A DNA stretch of 64,000 bases from positions 15,024,971 through 15,088,970 of the forward strand of contig CM075183.1 in the NCBI GenBank assembly GCA_037577475.1. Direction: 5' to 3'. The notes under the pieces are model-generated. The model ran no database searches and had not been told where the DNA came from. It worked only from the letters and a program-made list of their open reading frames with translations. This document shows positions 11,293-23,039 of this stretch, piece after piece (positions within the stretch are counted from its first letter, which is position 1; each line of letters opens with the position of its first letter). Made by a program: the position numbers and the translations under genes. This stretch comes from Chaunax sp. Z400. Lineage: Eukaryota > Chordata > Actinopteri > Lophiiformes > Chaunacidae.

Positions 11293-13933
11293 GTGTGCTA
11301 GCTTCTTTTCATTCTTTGACATTGTGGCGAGGGCAGTGTTTTTTAATGTCTGGTCCTGGAGAAACTGGGATGTGAACATCTCTGCTACTGATCTCTGTAC
11401 AATTAAAAGTAACACCCTCACTCTAAGCTGAAATTCTGGTGTTCACTCTTGGTTTTTTTATAGGGCTGTGATTAAAAAACGCTGCTCTAGATGTTTGTTA
11501 GCATTAGATAAACTATGGCTTTATCACAAAAACCTCACAGATTTGTTTTGCTGTGGCGTTTTTTAATTGGACGTGTATCTTGGCTTTGGGTCATGGCGTG
11601 CAATTTGGACACATAACTCACTCATGTGGCTTTTTGGGCCATGTAAATGTGAAAATGATCAAGAAACGGTGGCCGTAGTGAGCCGGATACATTGCCAGTC
11701 ATGTCTTTTAAATGTGCTCTAACGTTGTTAGTGACGCTTGTGTGCCATGTCTTCTGTGTCTCTGTTTTAGCAATTCTTTCTGTTTTTGCTGCTGTTGGAG
11801 TGTCAGACATTGTTGTGTGTGATAAATGCAATTGGATCTGGTATCAAAATTTAAAATGAAAATCATTCCTTTTGAATAGAGACGAAAAGTGTGATGAGGG
11901 TTGCCATTAAAATTCCCTATTTTATTTTTATGAAAGGCATAAATAGTTTTCTGCGTCTTTCAATGGAGCTTTACAAAAAAAAAAAGAATTGCCTTACTTT
12001 TAAATCTTCTAACTACATGCAATAAATCTTCTATTGTATTTTTGGCAGGGCAGGGGTTCATATATTAGTCTTGAACCCCATGATAACACATCTCTAATCA
12101 GTCTACAAGAAATGCACTTTACTCTGGGATCAGTGTGACTATTAGACCGCTGTTTACTCCGTGCAGAGCGGTTATTATTTGATTCCGACTCTCGCCCATG
12201 AATTTCAAATTGCTGAAACTTTGTGAGTCTGTAAACCCGAGAAAGTCGTGTAAAACTGAGCTCAGATCAGTGGATAATTTATGTTTGCAATAAAAGTACT
12301 GCATTGGAGCTTGTGACAGAGGGCCGTAATTCACTTACATTGCCATAGATGTAAAAGAAATATCTGAAAGGATGAAAATGCTAATGCGTCAAAAGATTTA
12401 CTGGTGCGTTTGATGCACAAGCGCCATTGTCATGTATTACCTTGCTGATCGTAGAGAGAGAAAAAGTTTTCTACATTTGTTAATAGATATGTTGTGGTTC
12501 TTTCTGCGGCTACGCAAAATTTGCATCCCAGAAACATTTCCTTGATGCATCATCAGCATACTGTATGTGCACATTTCTCTTCTACCTGTCACTGTTATGC
12601 TTATTGTGTTTTCTTTTCTTCTTTCCTTTCCCTCATGCTGTCCCTAAAAGAGCCCTACAGAGAGACAAGTATGGGAGTCAAACTAAACATTGCTTATCAA
12701 ATGTAATTGACTTTGGCTTTACTTTCTTTTTACTCAATGCTGACGTAGGGGTAATAAAACAAGAATGCCATACCCTTTGGAAGTAATAGCATCCTTTTAT
12801 CTCAAAGGCCCTACCCATTTCAAATAGACCTGTAAAAAATGAGCTCAAATCACATCCTGAATTCCACAGCTGACCATACCTGGCACCACTTGATCTAAAA
12901 AGAGCAGGCACTGGCTGTTTTTTTTTTTTTAATGTAAGCCCATTTACTACTAACACTCGGAATAAGCTAATCCAATTACAGTCAACATTCAGACTCACCT
13001 CAACATTTCATCAGGCACATCGATATAAATTGATCTGTATTCTTTGCAGTGAATATTGAACATCCCTGCCTTTCATTCACTTTGATTAAGCTAATATGCT
13101 TCGTGAAGGTCTCCGAAGGCGTCCCGTCAAATTTTCCGGAGGTCAGACTGTGCGGATGGCCTTCGGCAAGTTTGAATTATCGTCAGACATAAGCTTTGAT
13201 GTCGGTAATGTAGACTTGGTCAAACGGATAAAATAATAAATCTACATGTTCATGCAACAGAGAGAACAGAGTCTCCCTTCTTCCACTGTGGGTTGATTCT
13301 GTTTCATTGTCACTAATTCATGTTTTTAGAGGCATGTCTGGTTCTGTTCAGACAGACAAAGTAGACATCAATAAATCTTTTTTTTTTTTTCCCAGTTTTA
13401 CAATATTACATTTCAACGCTCATATGGGACAATATGGCTGGGGTTCAAATTTACAGCTGGTGCTCTGGTTTGTGTTCACTGCATGATTAAATGCATGGCT
13501 ATGATTTTTGTCTTTGCTTGAATCAAGTGCATAAGCTTTGTGTTTTTGTGTGCCATACATAGTATGTATTTTCATTACCGCCATAGAATAATCTGAAATT
13601 GGGTCTTAGAAAATGTTCTTTTGCAACAAGGTAAGTCTGTGTAATGATGTTATTAGCTGTATGTATAGTAGGATTTTTAAATATTGCCCTTTTTGTCTTA
13701 TCTCATCCAAATACTATTTGGCCTTTATTTCACAAAATGCACTTTATAGTGGGTGAGTGATATTACGAGCTGGAAGTGCCCCAGGGTCAGGAGATATTTC
13801 AGAATTAAAAGGCCATAGTAGTTTGTGTTTGTAAAAATGGCTGACATTTAGCTTTGGCAATTACATCTCGTCAAATTGCACCCTACTCTTTCCTCCACTC
13901 TACTCCCCAACCAACCCATGTTTGTCATTCCAG
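11293..13933 (+). other. adgrl3: adgrl3 last intron
   Basis: This 2.6-kb AT-rich intron contains T-tracts (12919-12930, 13378-13390) and no recognised element or exon. The terminal-exon acceptor is TCATTCCAG at 13933. A frame open from 13876 is intronic upstream of that acceptor. Confidence 0.75.
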
Positions 13934-14883
13934 AGGGAATCCTGAACAATGCCCGGGATACAAGTGTCATGGATACTCTACCACTGAATGGTAACCATGG
14001 CAACAATTACAGCATCGCCAGTGCTGAGTACATGAGCGATTGTGTCCAGATCATTGACCGGGGCTACAACCACAAGGAGACCACCCTGGAAAAGAAGATC
14101 CTGAAAGAGCTCACTTCCAATTATATCCCCTCCTACCTCAACAATTCCCACGAGCGCTCAGCCGAGCAGAACCGTAACCTAATGAATAAGCTGGTCAACA
14201 ATGTCAGCAACGGTGGCAAGGACAGTGGCTACGGGATGGGCTTGGGGATGGGGATGTGCATGAATGTCCCACTAAGCCTGGATGAACATTCCAGCTTTGG
14301 TCCCCACCATGACGAAGGCCTGGGTCTGGAGCTAATCCGGGAGGAGTCTAATGCCCCGCTGTTGCCCCAAAGGCCGCCCCCGTCACTGCAGGCAGTGGAC
14401 AACCTTCACAATCACCTCCACCAGTCAGTGCCGCCACCCCTGCCACTGCCCCACCATCCCTTCTCGTCCGCCACCACTTCCTCCTCGTCTCGGAGGAGGA
14501 TCCCCCAGGAGAACAGCGAAAGCTTCTTTCCCTTACTCACAAACGAGCACACTGAGGACGAGGGCTCGTCACCCAGCCATAGCCACCAGAGAGACTCCCT
14601 GTATACCAGCATGCCCATGCTGTCCGGCCTGCCTGATGTGTCTGCAGAATCTGCCGACGGCTCCAAGGATGGTGGAGATGCCAAGAGCCCAGAGGCCAGC
14701 TTGGATGACGTTTACTACAAGAGCATGCCCAACTTGGGCTCACGTAACCACCTGCATCAGCTGCACTCCTACTACCACCTTGGGCGGGGTAGCAGTGATG
14801 GCTTCATCGTGCCCCCAAACAAAGAGGATCTATCTCCAGAAGAGGTGCACCAGGAGCCCTCCCACCTGGTCACCAGCCTATAG
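13934..14883 (+). CDS. adgrl3: adgrl3 terminal coding exon: C-tail with PDZ ligand
   Basis: The exon encodes 315 complete residues and a TAG stop at 14881. It starts EGILNNARDTSVMDTLPLNG, then CVQIIDRGYNHKETTLEKKI, LKELTSNYIPSYLNN and HERSAEQNRNLMNKLVNN, all ADGRL3-like. The middle holds a Gly/Met-rich insert (14212-14262) and a Pro/His-rich segment (14371-14460) with little counterpart in the human tail as I remember it. Homology returns at RRRIPQENSESFFPLLTNEH and DSLYTSMP, then YYKSMPNLGSRNHLHQLHSY, GRGSSDGFIVPPNK and the C-terminal LVTSL. The last three residues, T-S-L, are the class I PDZ ligand that binds SHANK scaffolds. SMPNLGSRNH and DGFIVPPNK distinguish ADGRL3 from ADGRL1 and ADGRL2. 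Confidence 0.95.
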
Positions 14884-16680
14884 GCCCCGGACCCTCCCAC
14901 TCCACCAGTGTCCCTCCTTTTACTGTAGTCCTCTTCTCCTCCCCATGTCCCCTTGTTCCATCAGTCGTTGGCAGTGGTAGCCTTTCTTTTTAATTCTGTG
15001 TCCCTCAGACTGACGCAGAGCAAATAACTGTACTCTTACTGTTGCTGACCACAAACAGGCTAATAATTGTTATGTTTGGGGGCAAACGTGACTATATTTG
15101 ATTAGACATTGCGGGAATCTGTTGATGTTGTTTTTCCCCTTCAAACCCTGTGTGGTCCGGCGTGTTTTGTCTCAATGTGCAAAGAGACATTTACCCACAC
15201 AGGATTTTTAGGCCTCAGAGAAATAGCCTGGCATTCGAAAGGAACTGCATAACCCCAAACTATACAAGTCTACACTATAGGCTTCACCAGAATCAATGGG
15301 AAATTTAAAAAAAGGACTATTTTATTATACTTCTGTATCTATAATGACTTTTTGAAAGTTTTTCTTCCTCTTTGGTGAGTTGCAGCACATTTCCTTTTTT
15401 TTTTTGCTGAAGTGTACTTTCAATGACAAAAAACACGCAAAAAAAACACATTTTGAACAATTACCTTGGAGGAATTATTGATCGTATGCTTTCAAGCATA
15501 GCTGTTCTTTTTTTCTTTCATTTTACTGTAATAACAGTTGTTAAAAGAGGGAGAAAAAAACTAATAAGAGAATTATGAGATATTTCTATGTTATTGTACA
15601 GATGACTAGCATTGCACATAATAGTATGCTTCTTTTTTTTTTTTTTTTTTGTTCCGAGCAAACCCTTTGTCTCTGTAAATGTAGTGATTAGGAGCAATTT
15701 TGTTCTGTTGTGCTGGCCTTTCTGGGCTTCTGGTACCAGTCTGGTTTTTGTTTTCCTCTTTTATCAGTCTCTAAGAAATGACCATCTAAATAGAAGCAGA
15801 AAAACACAAAAAATACCACAACAAAACTCCTACTGTGCAGACATTTTCATTCAACACATTCACCTTTGTTTTCAGGTCTATTTCTATTTGATTTCTTTTA
15901 CCCTGTTTTCTTTTTTTTTTGTTTTTTTTTTACTGATTAAGATGGCAAGAATCTTACTTAGAGATCGTCGAGGAGACAGTAAGTTAATCAATAGGTGTCT
16001 CACTGAAAGGTTCATAGTGCATTTTGCATCGGTTTTGGCATTCAGAAAACACTTGCGCTTCTCAGAGAGAGAACAAAACGAACATCCATTAGTTGTAGGC
16101 GCTTGTACGAAAAAGAAAGATTGTTGTTCTACTTGTTAAAGAAGGAGCTTTTGGAGTGAGAAAAACTGGAAGTGTTTTTCTTTTCTTCCTCGAGGAGAGA
16201 ATATATTTATTTATTTGTTTAAATAAACTGATGAAATGGAGGTTGGAGGTAAGTTTAGTGACACAGATAAGTTTTTATTATTGGCTATGATTATGGCTTC
16301 TTATTTATTCCTTTTGTAATGGTTTCCAAGGTGAATGACCTCATAACTAATATTTGTTGTAACAGTGAAGCTTGTTTACCAACAAATAAATTGCTGATTA
16401 AAATTTACCACTTAGCTATGACAAACGTTCTGGTGTTTCGTCCGGGTCTTGGAACAGTTTTTATATGGATAACAGCGAAGGATCTCCAGATGATGGAACA
16501 ATCTTTTCTTTTCTTTTTTTAAAAAATATTCAATCAATATCTCTCATTAGCCCTCTGTCCATTTTAGTGCCAAATGACTTTTGGCCCAGCAACAGTGGAT
16601 GTGTTCTGTATGCTCTGGTCTGCTTTACAATAGAAGCAGTGATTTCATAAGCTGTAATAAATATTTCAATATCATCGCTG
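14884..16680 (+). other. adgrl3: adgrl3 3' untranslated region (approximate extent)
   Basis: Sequence after the TAG stop is AT-rich, with several homopolymer runs. Canonical AATAAA signals occur at 16222-16227, 16385-16390 and 16656-16661. An AU-rich motif, TTTATTTATTTG, at 16206-16217 could affect mRNA stability. A MITE begins at 16745, so I place the end of the 3'UTR before it; the actual cleavage site is not visible. The 175-codon open frame at 15612-16139 begins in a T-tract and is not protein-like. Confidence 0.6.
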
Positions 16681-16744
16681 GTGTAACCCTTTCATTCTTT
16701 GCAGATATTGCATGTTTTACATCAGGAGTCAAGAAAGTCACCTG

Positions 16745-17385
16745 GGGCCTCAGTTATAAAGGTTTGCCACGCACAAAAAAGCAGCGCCAACGGGGGCGAA
16801 ATGTGTGTCAACATCTTTCACCGCAAACGTTGGTATTTATAGGGAATTTCTATGCAGAGAAAAGGTGCGGGATTTCTGTGAATCAGCGACACCGGATATT
16901 TGTATCACAAAATAAAGCTCAGTCCTCAGAAGAAAAAACACAGATGGATGTAAAACACACATCAGCACGTATATTTCATAATATATAGGCCTGCTTTTGA
17001 TCGTGGATAACAACCATACTAAAACAAATTGATTGTGCCAATCATGATATTGAAATCACCTTTGTGTCAATCTCGGTGGCTATAAATAGAACTCATGTGC
17101 ACCCGTACTCTGCATCTCCATCTTTCCTTCACTGACAGTCCAACAAAGGCTCATTTAAAACGTCAGCATATTCATGAGCTATTTAGCATTGACCATTTAT
17201 GGATGATTGTGGGACGACCCTGGGAGGAGACCATGCCTGCACAATTCACTGCAGGTGGGTATTTATAGAGAAGACTGTGTATAGGTGTGCGCCGCATGGT
17301 TTTATAGATCTGAATATCATTCTGAGGTCTGTGAGTACACAATGTTTTAGGATGGAGTCTACGCTGAGTTTTATAAATGAGGCCC
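16745..17385. mobile_element. PIF/Harbinger-like MITE with 3-bp target-site duplication
   Basis: The left terminus is GGGCCTCAGTTATAAA. The reverse complement of the right terminus is GGGCCTCATTTATAAA, so 15 of 16 positions match. CTG flanks the element on both sides (16742-16744 and 17386-17388), which fits a 3-bp target-site duplication as in the PIF/Harbinger superfamily. The 641-bp body has no transposase frame, so it is non-autonomous. The GGGGCCTCATTTATAAA end is a motif I recognise from fish repeats. Confidence 0.65.
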
Positions 17386-17577
17386 CTGGACTGTGCATCC
17401 TGGCAGAAGACACTAATGGAGGTAAGTAACCTCTGTTCTACTAAGTGACTTTTCAATCACGGTATTGTTTTACGCCGTTGCAAGTGAGACATAAAATGCT
17501 ATGATAATATAATCCGCATATTCTTTAGCAACAGAAAAGTAAATGAAATTACATTAACTGTTTATGTTAATGTTAGA

Positions 17578-18190
17578 GATGGGCATTGATTTTCGAGAAT
17601 TCAAATAGTCATTACTTAATTTTTAAAAAATCGATTATTACGTACAATAATCGTTTTGTCATTAAAAAAAAAATTTCTTGTTTTTACCTGCACCTGGAGG
17701 TAATGCATTCATACTGCCAGAAGGTGGCGGTAATACACCTACAGGCTGTTCACCACCACTATTACCAAAAGAAGAAGAACGCACTGTGATCACAAGACAG
17801 ATAGCAGAAAAATGCCAGCTGTAAAAAAAGACTTGTTTATACTGTGGGACTTCATCTTTAAATTGAATTGGGGGTGTATTATTATTCAATTAGTATGTAA
17901 AAAAAAAAGTGCAGAGTGAATAAGAAGAAAACAGACAACCAAGGATTGTATTATCATAAAGTCTTATATCTTATATATTAATTCATACAATGCATCTCTA
18001 CAAAATATAACGGAAATCCTGCAAACTATAGACAAATTATACATAACCTCCATACCAGAGGTAAAAGGTAACTTAACTCCGCCTTTCATTTTGGCTTTCG
18101 AGAGCATTTTAGTGTCTTTCAGCTCATTGTTTTTTCTTTGTTTTGGTTTACTCACACTGCTCCCCTCTGTGTCGCTCCCAGCTGCAGAAA
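17578..18190. repeat. dispersed fish repeat (GAGATGGGCATTGATT-type element)
   Basis: The segment starts GAGATGGGCATTGATTTTCG followed by ATCGATTATTA-like AT-rich sequence, contains GGTGGCGGTAATACACC and AAAGAAGAAGAACGC, and continues with TTTTGGCTTTCGAGAGCATT and CACTGCTCCCCTCTGTGTCG. I recognise these phrases from highly repeated non-autonomous elements in teleost genomes. No terminal inverted repeat or target duplication was identified, so the boundaries are approximate and the superfamily is unassigned. Confidence 0.45.
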
Positions 18191-18984
18191 GCAGTGCTTG
18201 GAATATGATAAATGAACTGTTGCAACCTCCCCAACACCAAAATGATGCGCAGAGTTAGCAGCCAGCTAGTGAACATAATGGGGCATTCAGTAAAGAGCCA
18301 GATATTTCTCTCAGGAGCTGATGAAGACAGTAAACAGACCTAAAAGTGCAGTGAATTGTGGACCGTAAACAAATCGATGCTCTTGTTGTTCCGTGGTAGA
18401 TGAGTAAATGGGAAGCCGTTTGCTAAGGCCTTTGCCAATACAAGTTTTTAAAGTTATAACATAGAAATACTGTGTTTGTTCTGATGCCAACAATTGGTTA
18501 AAAAAAAAATGAGCCGAATATTTTTTTATACACCCATTTTAAGTCTCTCTTCAAATATCTTAGAAAAACTCACAGTGCACATTAATGGAGCAAACTCCAC
18601 TTCCTCAATGGCCCCGCTAACATTTCTCTACAGATGCTTATTCAAGATGTTGTAGCTCAAAGGATTCTGGTTTAAAAGGTTATTTGCTGCAGATCCTTAG
18701 ACAACCGAAGGGGTGAATCAAAATATTTCAAAGCCGTATTAAGCGATTATTGATCACGAGGGAGAGAAAAACTATTGACTTGCCGATTTATTTTTTCTTA
18801 CAGCTATAGCAAACCTTCCAACTCCAACTTCCAGCAGACACAGAGCCCTTTGGAGTTGTTCCCATCCACCTGGTAAATTTTACTTCAGCAACCAACTCCT
18901 GAGAAAAATACCAGGCTCTTTAGCTTCATATTCAACTCTCCTAAGTGTAGATTCCACTTGATTGTGTTTTTGCTCAGGGACTGT

Positions 18985-19221
18985 ATGCTTGGGTCCAGTC
19001 TTTCTAATGACTGGTCATTTTTGACCAGGAACACCGAGGGTGTACACAAGTTCAATAAAACAAGCAAAATGTAATAAAAATTCTCCAAATTCATTTAGTG
19101 TGTTCAGATGCCATGTGTGAACAAAGTCATGGAACCTGATGACAAACAGATGGAATTTACTCCATTTTATAGAGAGAAAAACTTGTAAATCGCTCACATT
19201 TGACCGGAATGGAAGGGTTAA
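18985..19221 (+). mobile_element. piggyBac-like MITE fragment, second copy of the element at 53945
   Basis: This segment is clearly related to the reverse complement of 53960-54160. Shared blocks include CATGTGTGAACAAAGTCATG (one of several near-identical blocks), TTCAATAAAACA, and GAGAGAAAAAC followed by TTTGACC. It ends in GAAGGG followed by TTAA (19218-19221), the same terminus as the 53945 copy in inverted orientation. The upstream half of the element is not recognisable here, so the copy is truncated or rearranged. Confidence 0.55.
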
Positions 19222-19558
19222 CATTACATTGAGAGCATTGAATGAACAAATTATATGATTAACAGGTTCCTTTTCTAGGCCCCAATGTTTCAACCACACA
19301 GATAAGAGAGGGAACTGACTATTTATTAGACTTTCCCAGCAGACCAATACATACATTTTTAATGCCTGATGACTCACAGGCTTTCTATATTTCTCTCACC
19401 ATGTTTGCATGTAAATTGCAAAAAAAAAAAAAAAGAAGCAAGAATCCATCTTTTTTTCAGAGCTGGTACTGTGACTGATGGCTGAGTCATTGTGAAAAAA
19501 TAGCCAGAGACGCCTGGCTCCTCTTATTACAGTCTTGAGTCTTGCGTCGAAAGATGAA

Positions 19559-19579
19559 GGGGGGGGGGGGTGGGGGGGG
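19559..19579. repeat. G-rich tract
   Basis: Nearly uninterrupted G run with a single T inside it. It has G-quadruplex potential on the + strand and is an obvious site of sequencing error. It accounts for the Pro-rich translations on the opposite strand. Confidence 0.9.
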
Positions 19580-21928
19580 TGGCTGAGCTCTGCGGCTTCC
19601 TGGCCCATATGCTTAGGTGTGGATCCTCGCTTAGAGATATGGCTTGGGTGGACAGAAAGAGCTTCTATTCGTCACCACTGCATCATTTTGACTGGCATTT
19701 GCAAACCCGGATGAGTTCATGAAATGTGCTGAAGATGTGACTCTGGTCTCTATCCACTTTATTAATGAGTTGTTACACAAGCTCATAAGCTGCCTCAGGC
19801 CCTGCTGCTGCCCAGGAACATGCTTGCGCGGCACAAAATGCCATGGTGAATAATCAGCACTCACTTCCCATTGGCCTGGGCTACTTATAATACCGTTTGC
19901 TTATTTACTGGCACATAAAAACACACATTCTGCAGTAAGTATTATATTTTCACATCAGATACCCTTTATTCATGCTGTTTACCCAATTTGGAGCATTTCT
20001 GACTAGCACAAGTGTGTATTGATTTTACTGGCGAGGCCATCAGACTTTAGACTGAGGACCTTAATTGCTAAAGGTTTTCTGCTTACCTCCTTAACCACAA
20101 AGTAAGTGTTGACATGTGCTCAATGCTATTAAGGTAGAGCACTTTGGAGAGCCCAAATAAATAGTCAATATGCAGCATTATGCTGAAATGTTTTTGTCAC
20201 ACTCTTAAGATGTCCTTGTGAAAAATTGACAGCTTCTGCCGGAGCAGGTAACCATCTTAAATATGGGGGGAAAAAACAAATAAATGTGACAAACAGAAAT
20301 TATTAAGCATGCTTTGGATAGAAAGAAGCACACTTTTTTCGAGGCCCAGCCGAAGCTTCCTCTGGCGAGCTGCTTCATTCGACAATCCATGTGACTGGAG
20401 ATGTCCGAGTTGCTGACAGATAAGGGTGATGTCCACTCAACCCCCAATCCCTCCTCCAGCACTTAGCCAATCTCCAGCTCCAGCATATCCTAAGCCACGA
20501 CTGATTTATTTGCTTTTATCTTTAATATAACTTAATATTAAAACATCAAAACTTTTCTATGTGAAATCTATGTAATCGTATATGTTTGACGATGGAACGT
20601 TTTATGTCTGGTTTTGACTTTTATTTTGTTGCATTGCTGTTACAAACTGGATCTTTTTTTTTTGGGGGGGGGGAATTTAACACGTTTTTTCCCCGCCTTG
20701 TTTGATGGCTGCACCACAGGAAAAGGCTCCCCTCAGCAGTTCAGCACAGGAGGGAAAATGGAGTAGAGACACTGGACATGGGCTGATAAGGACGAGGGTC
20801 CATTTGTGAGCAGTCTGGGGGAGGAGATGCTTTCGGAAAACCATTGTCTGCCTTTCATGCCCGTATATGTGGTCATGAGCTGCTCTTAATATGCATCTTT
20901 ATGATATGTTAGTCTGCATACGTGAATGAATGGGAGCGAGTCAAACTAACACCTGCACACACCGACGTGAACAACAGAGCATTAGCCGCTCAAATGTGAT
21001 ACATTAAATAGCATATTTCATATCTCGCCCCCTGGTGAAAAATCAATGGCTGAATGCTTGGCAGAATTCCGAATGAGGGGTGAATCAATGTCATCTGCAG
21101 CTTTGTGTATTGGGACAACTTGACAACCTTAGCACATAACAGAAAATACCTCTCTGGCTTTTTTAGTCGAGATAACATTGATTTAAGATAGAGGGGGATT
21201 TTGTCACTGTTTGCCACTTTGGGTGCTCAAGGCTAGGGGCTGGGATTGTACTTGAGATATGAGGAGATATGAAAGCTTGGTCAGAGTGCAGCTTAAGTTT
21301 CCTGAAAAAAGAGAGGACACAGAAGTTGGTCAAACTTATAATATATTTATAAATGTATTATAAAGCATACAATATAAATGACAGGGCTTTCATTCTACAA
21401 GCCCTACACACCTCAACTTACACAAGTGTGTTTAAAGGACCTGAAAGCTTAGTTTCTTTATCAGCTTTTTGTTTTACACATGACTTGATCTGCAAGTTTG
21501 TACAATTTTGGTTGTTTCACTTAAGAGTTTTCTTTATTTTTCCTCATGGTTTGACGCTGCAGGGCTCGGTTGGGGTAAGGATGATTAATCAGGAAACAGC
21601 TCAATTTAAAATAGACTGGCACTTATGGGGACCTCGTTTTGTTTGCTGATGAAGCAGATAAGCTGAGCTTGTAGAGCTGAAACACTGATAAATAACAGGG
21701 AAAAAAAGATGCTAGTTTTCCCCCGAATATTTAACTTGTTAACTTTAATTTGGAAGATTCAGTTTTGTCGTGGGAAGAAATACCCGAGATTATATTAGAC
21801 ACCATATTTTCAGGGGCCTAAATTGTTTTGGCTCCTTTTGAGTGTGCTGACTGAGCTCGATTATTTCTTGTCACACACTTCAGAGTTTTTCCCTCGTGTT
21901 TTCGTGTTTTCCCTGTTTAACTCATATC

Positions 21929-22046
<118 letters not shown>

Positions 22047-22257
22047 CCTGCTTTCCTGATTCCTGACATCTGGGTGATCTTCACACCTGACTACGATCAG
22101 CTCATCAGTCTCGGTGTAAGAGCCCCGGCTCCACATCCTGCCTCGTTCCCATGTTTTTCCGCCCGCTTGGTGGTTGTCGGTCTTTTGGCTGATTATTATT
22201 GTTTATGCATTAGTTAATGTCTAGGACCACCTCGTCCACCAGGCTCCGTCTGCTAAT

Positions 22258-22490
22258 GCTAATCTTAGACTTAAAGTATACTTAAAATGATACTTTTGTA
22301 AATCCAAATTTGGGCCAATTTAGTCCCAAGAAGTATTAAAATACTACACTTGCAAGTATACTGTTAGTGCACTGATATTAGTATACTTACAACGTAAAGT
22401 ATACTTGGAAAATATGCTTGAACTTTACTTACAGTAAGTTAAAAAGTAGGTTGAATGAGACTTCTTTTTTGTAAGGGTTACAACAAGATA
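22258..22490. repeat. dispersed repeat with AGTATACT motifs
   Basis: The motif AGTATACT recurs at about 22277, 22353, 22381 and 22399, mixed with TACTTTTGTAAAT and AAGTATTAAAATACTACACTT segments. I associate this composition with a dispersed fish repeat. The interval ends near TTTTTTGTAAGGGTT. No coding capacity is seen. Confidence 0.4.
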
Positions 22491-22689
22491 CAATGAAAGA
22501 AAAAAACAACATTGTAATCATGTGCGTCCGGAAAATCGCATAAATAACTTTTCTCCATTTTTTTTCAGATAAATAAGCAACGGCTGACTTCATGCTTGTA
22601 CAGTAAAGTATCAGTCAGAAGATGACGTCATTCTATTGGAGAGACGGCATCTCCAAATCTGAGGTCATAGTTGTCTGCCAGAAAATGAT

Positions 22690-23035
22690 GGACTGTTCCC
22701 TCCAGGTTGGGGTGAGTTGCTGCCTCTATAGCGATGTCTTCTAAGGATCCTGAGTCTTGTTCACTAGCCGGAGCTCAGGGTCGTGGGTATATTTATATCT
22801 GTGATATCACAGATATAAACGGCGGAAATGAGCTTCCTCCGTAGGGTGACTGGGCTCGGCCTTAGAGAGGCTCAGTCATGAGGAGGGAGCTATGAGTCCG
22901 TGTCGAGGTGGTTCAAGCATCTGGTTAGGATGCCTCCCAGGTAGCATCCCTTTGGAGTTTTTTCAGGCTCGTACAACTGGGAGGAGATCCCGGGGTATAG
23001 ACTCAGAACTCGCTGGAGGGACTACGTACGTTTTT
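22690..23035 (+). mobile_element. decayed non-LTR retrotransposon, reverse-transcriptase C-terminal region
   Basis: The segment matches the pattern of a very common fish RTE-type element. It includes GTTGGGGTGAGTTGCTGCC, AAATGAGCTTCCTCCGTAGG, GTGACTGGGCTCGGCCTTAG, CATCTGGTTAGGATGCCTCC and CGCTGGAGGGACTACGT. Translated across frames it gives scraps such as GCLP, TTGRRSRG and RWRDYV, typical of the end of the RT ORF. The copy is broken by frameshifts and deletions and cannot encode a functional protein. A 28-bp perfect palindrome lies inside it. Confidence 0.65.
22792..22819. repeat. 28-bp perfect palindrome
   Basis: TTTATATCT, GTGATATCAC and AGATATAAA together form a perfect inverted repeat with no spacer. 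The right half resembles the retroelement body (GATATAAACGG corresponds to the usual GGATACAAGCGG), so the palindrome probably arose by inversion or snap-back repair at a deletion point in the element. Confidence 0.9.
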
Positions 23036-23039
23036 GATA

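Noticed and set aside
14351..14980. 209-codon frame overlapping the terminal adgrl3 exon in another frame
   Set aside because: It is a shadow of the GC-rich coding exon; the conserved protein is in the frame ending at 14883.
15612..16139. 175-codon open frame downstream of adgrl3
   Set aside because: It begins in a T-tract, has Phe-rich low-complexity translation and lies in the 3'UTR with AATAAA signals nearby.
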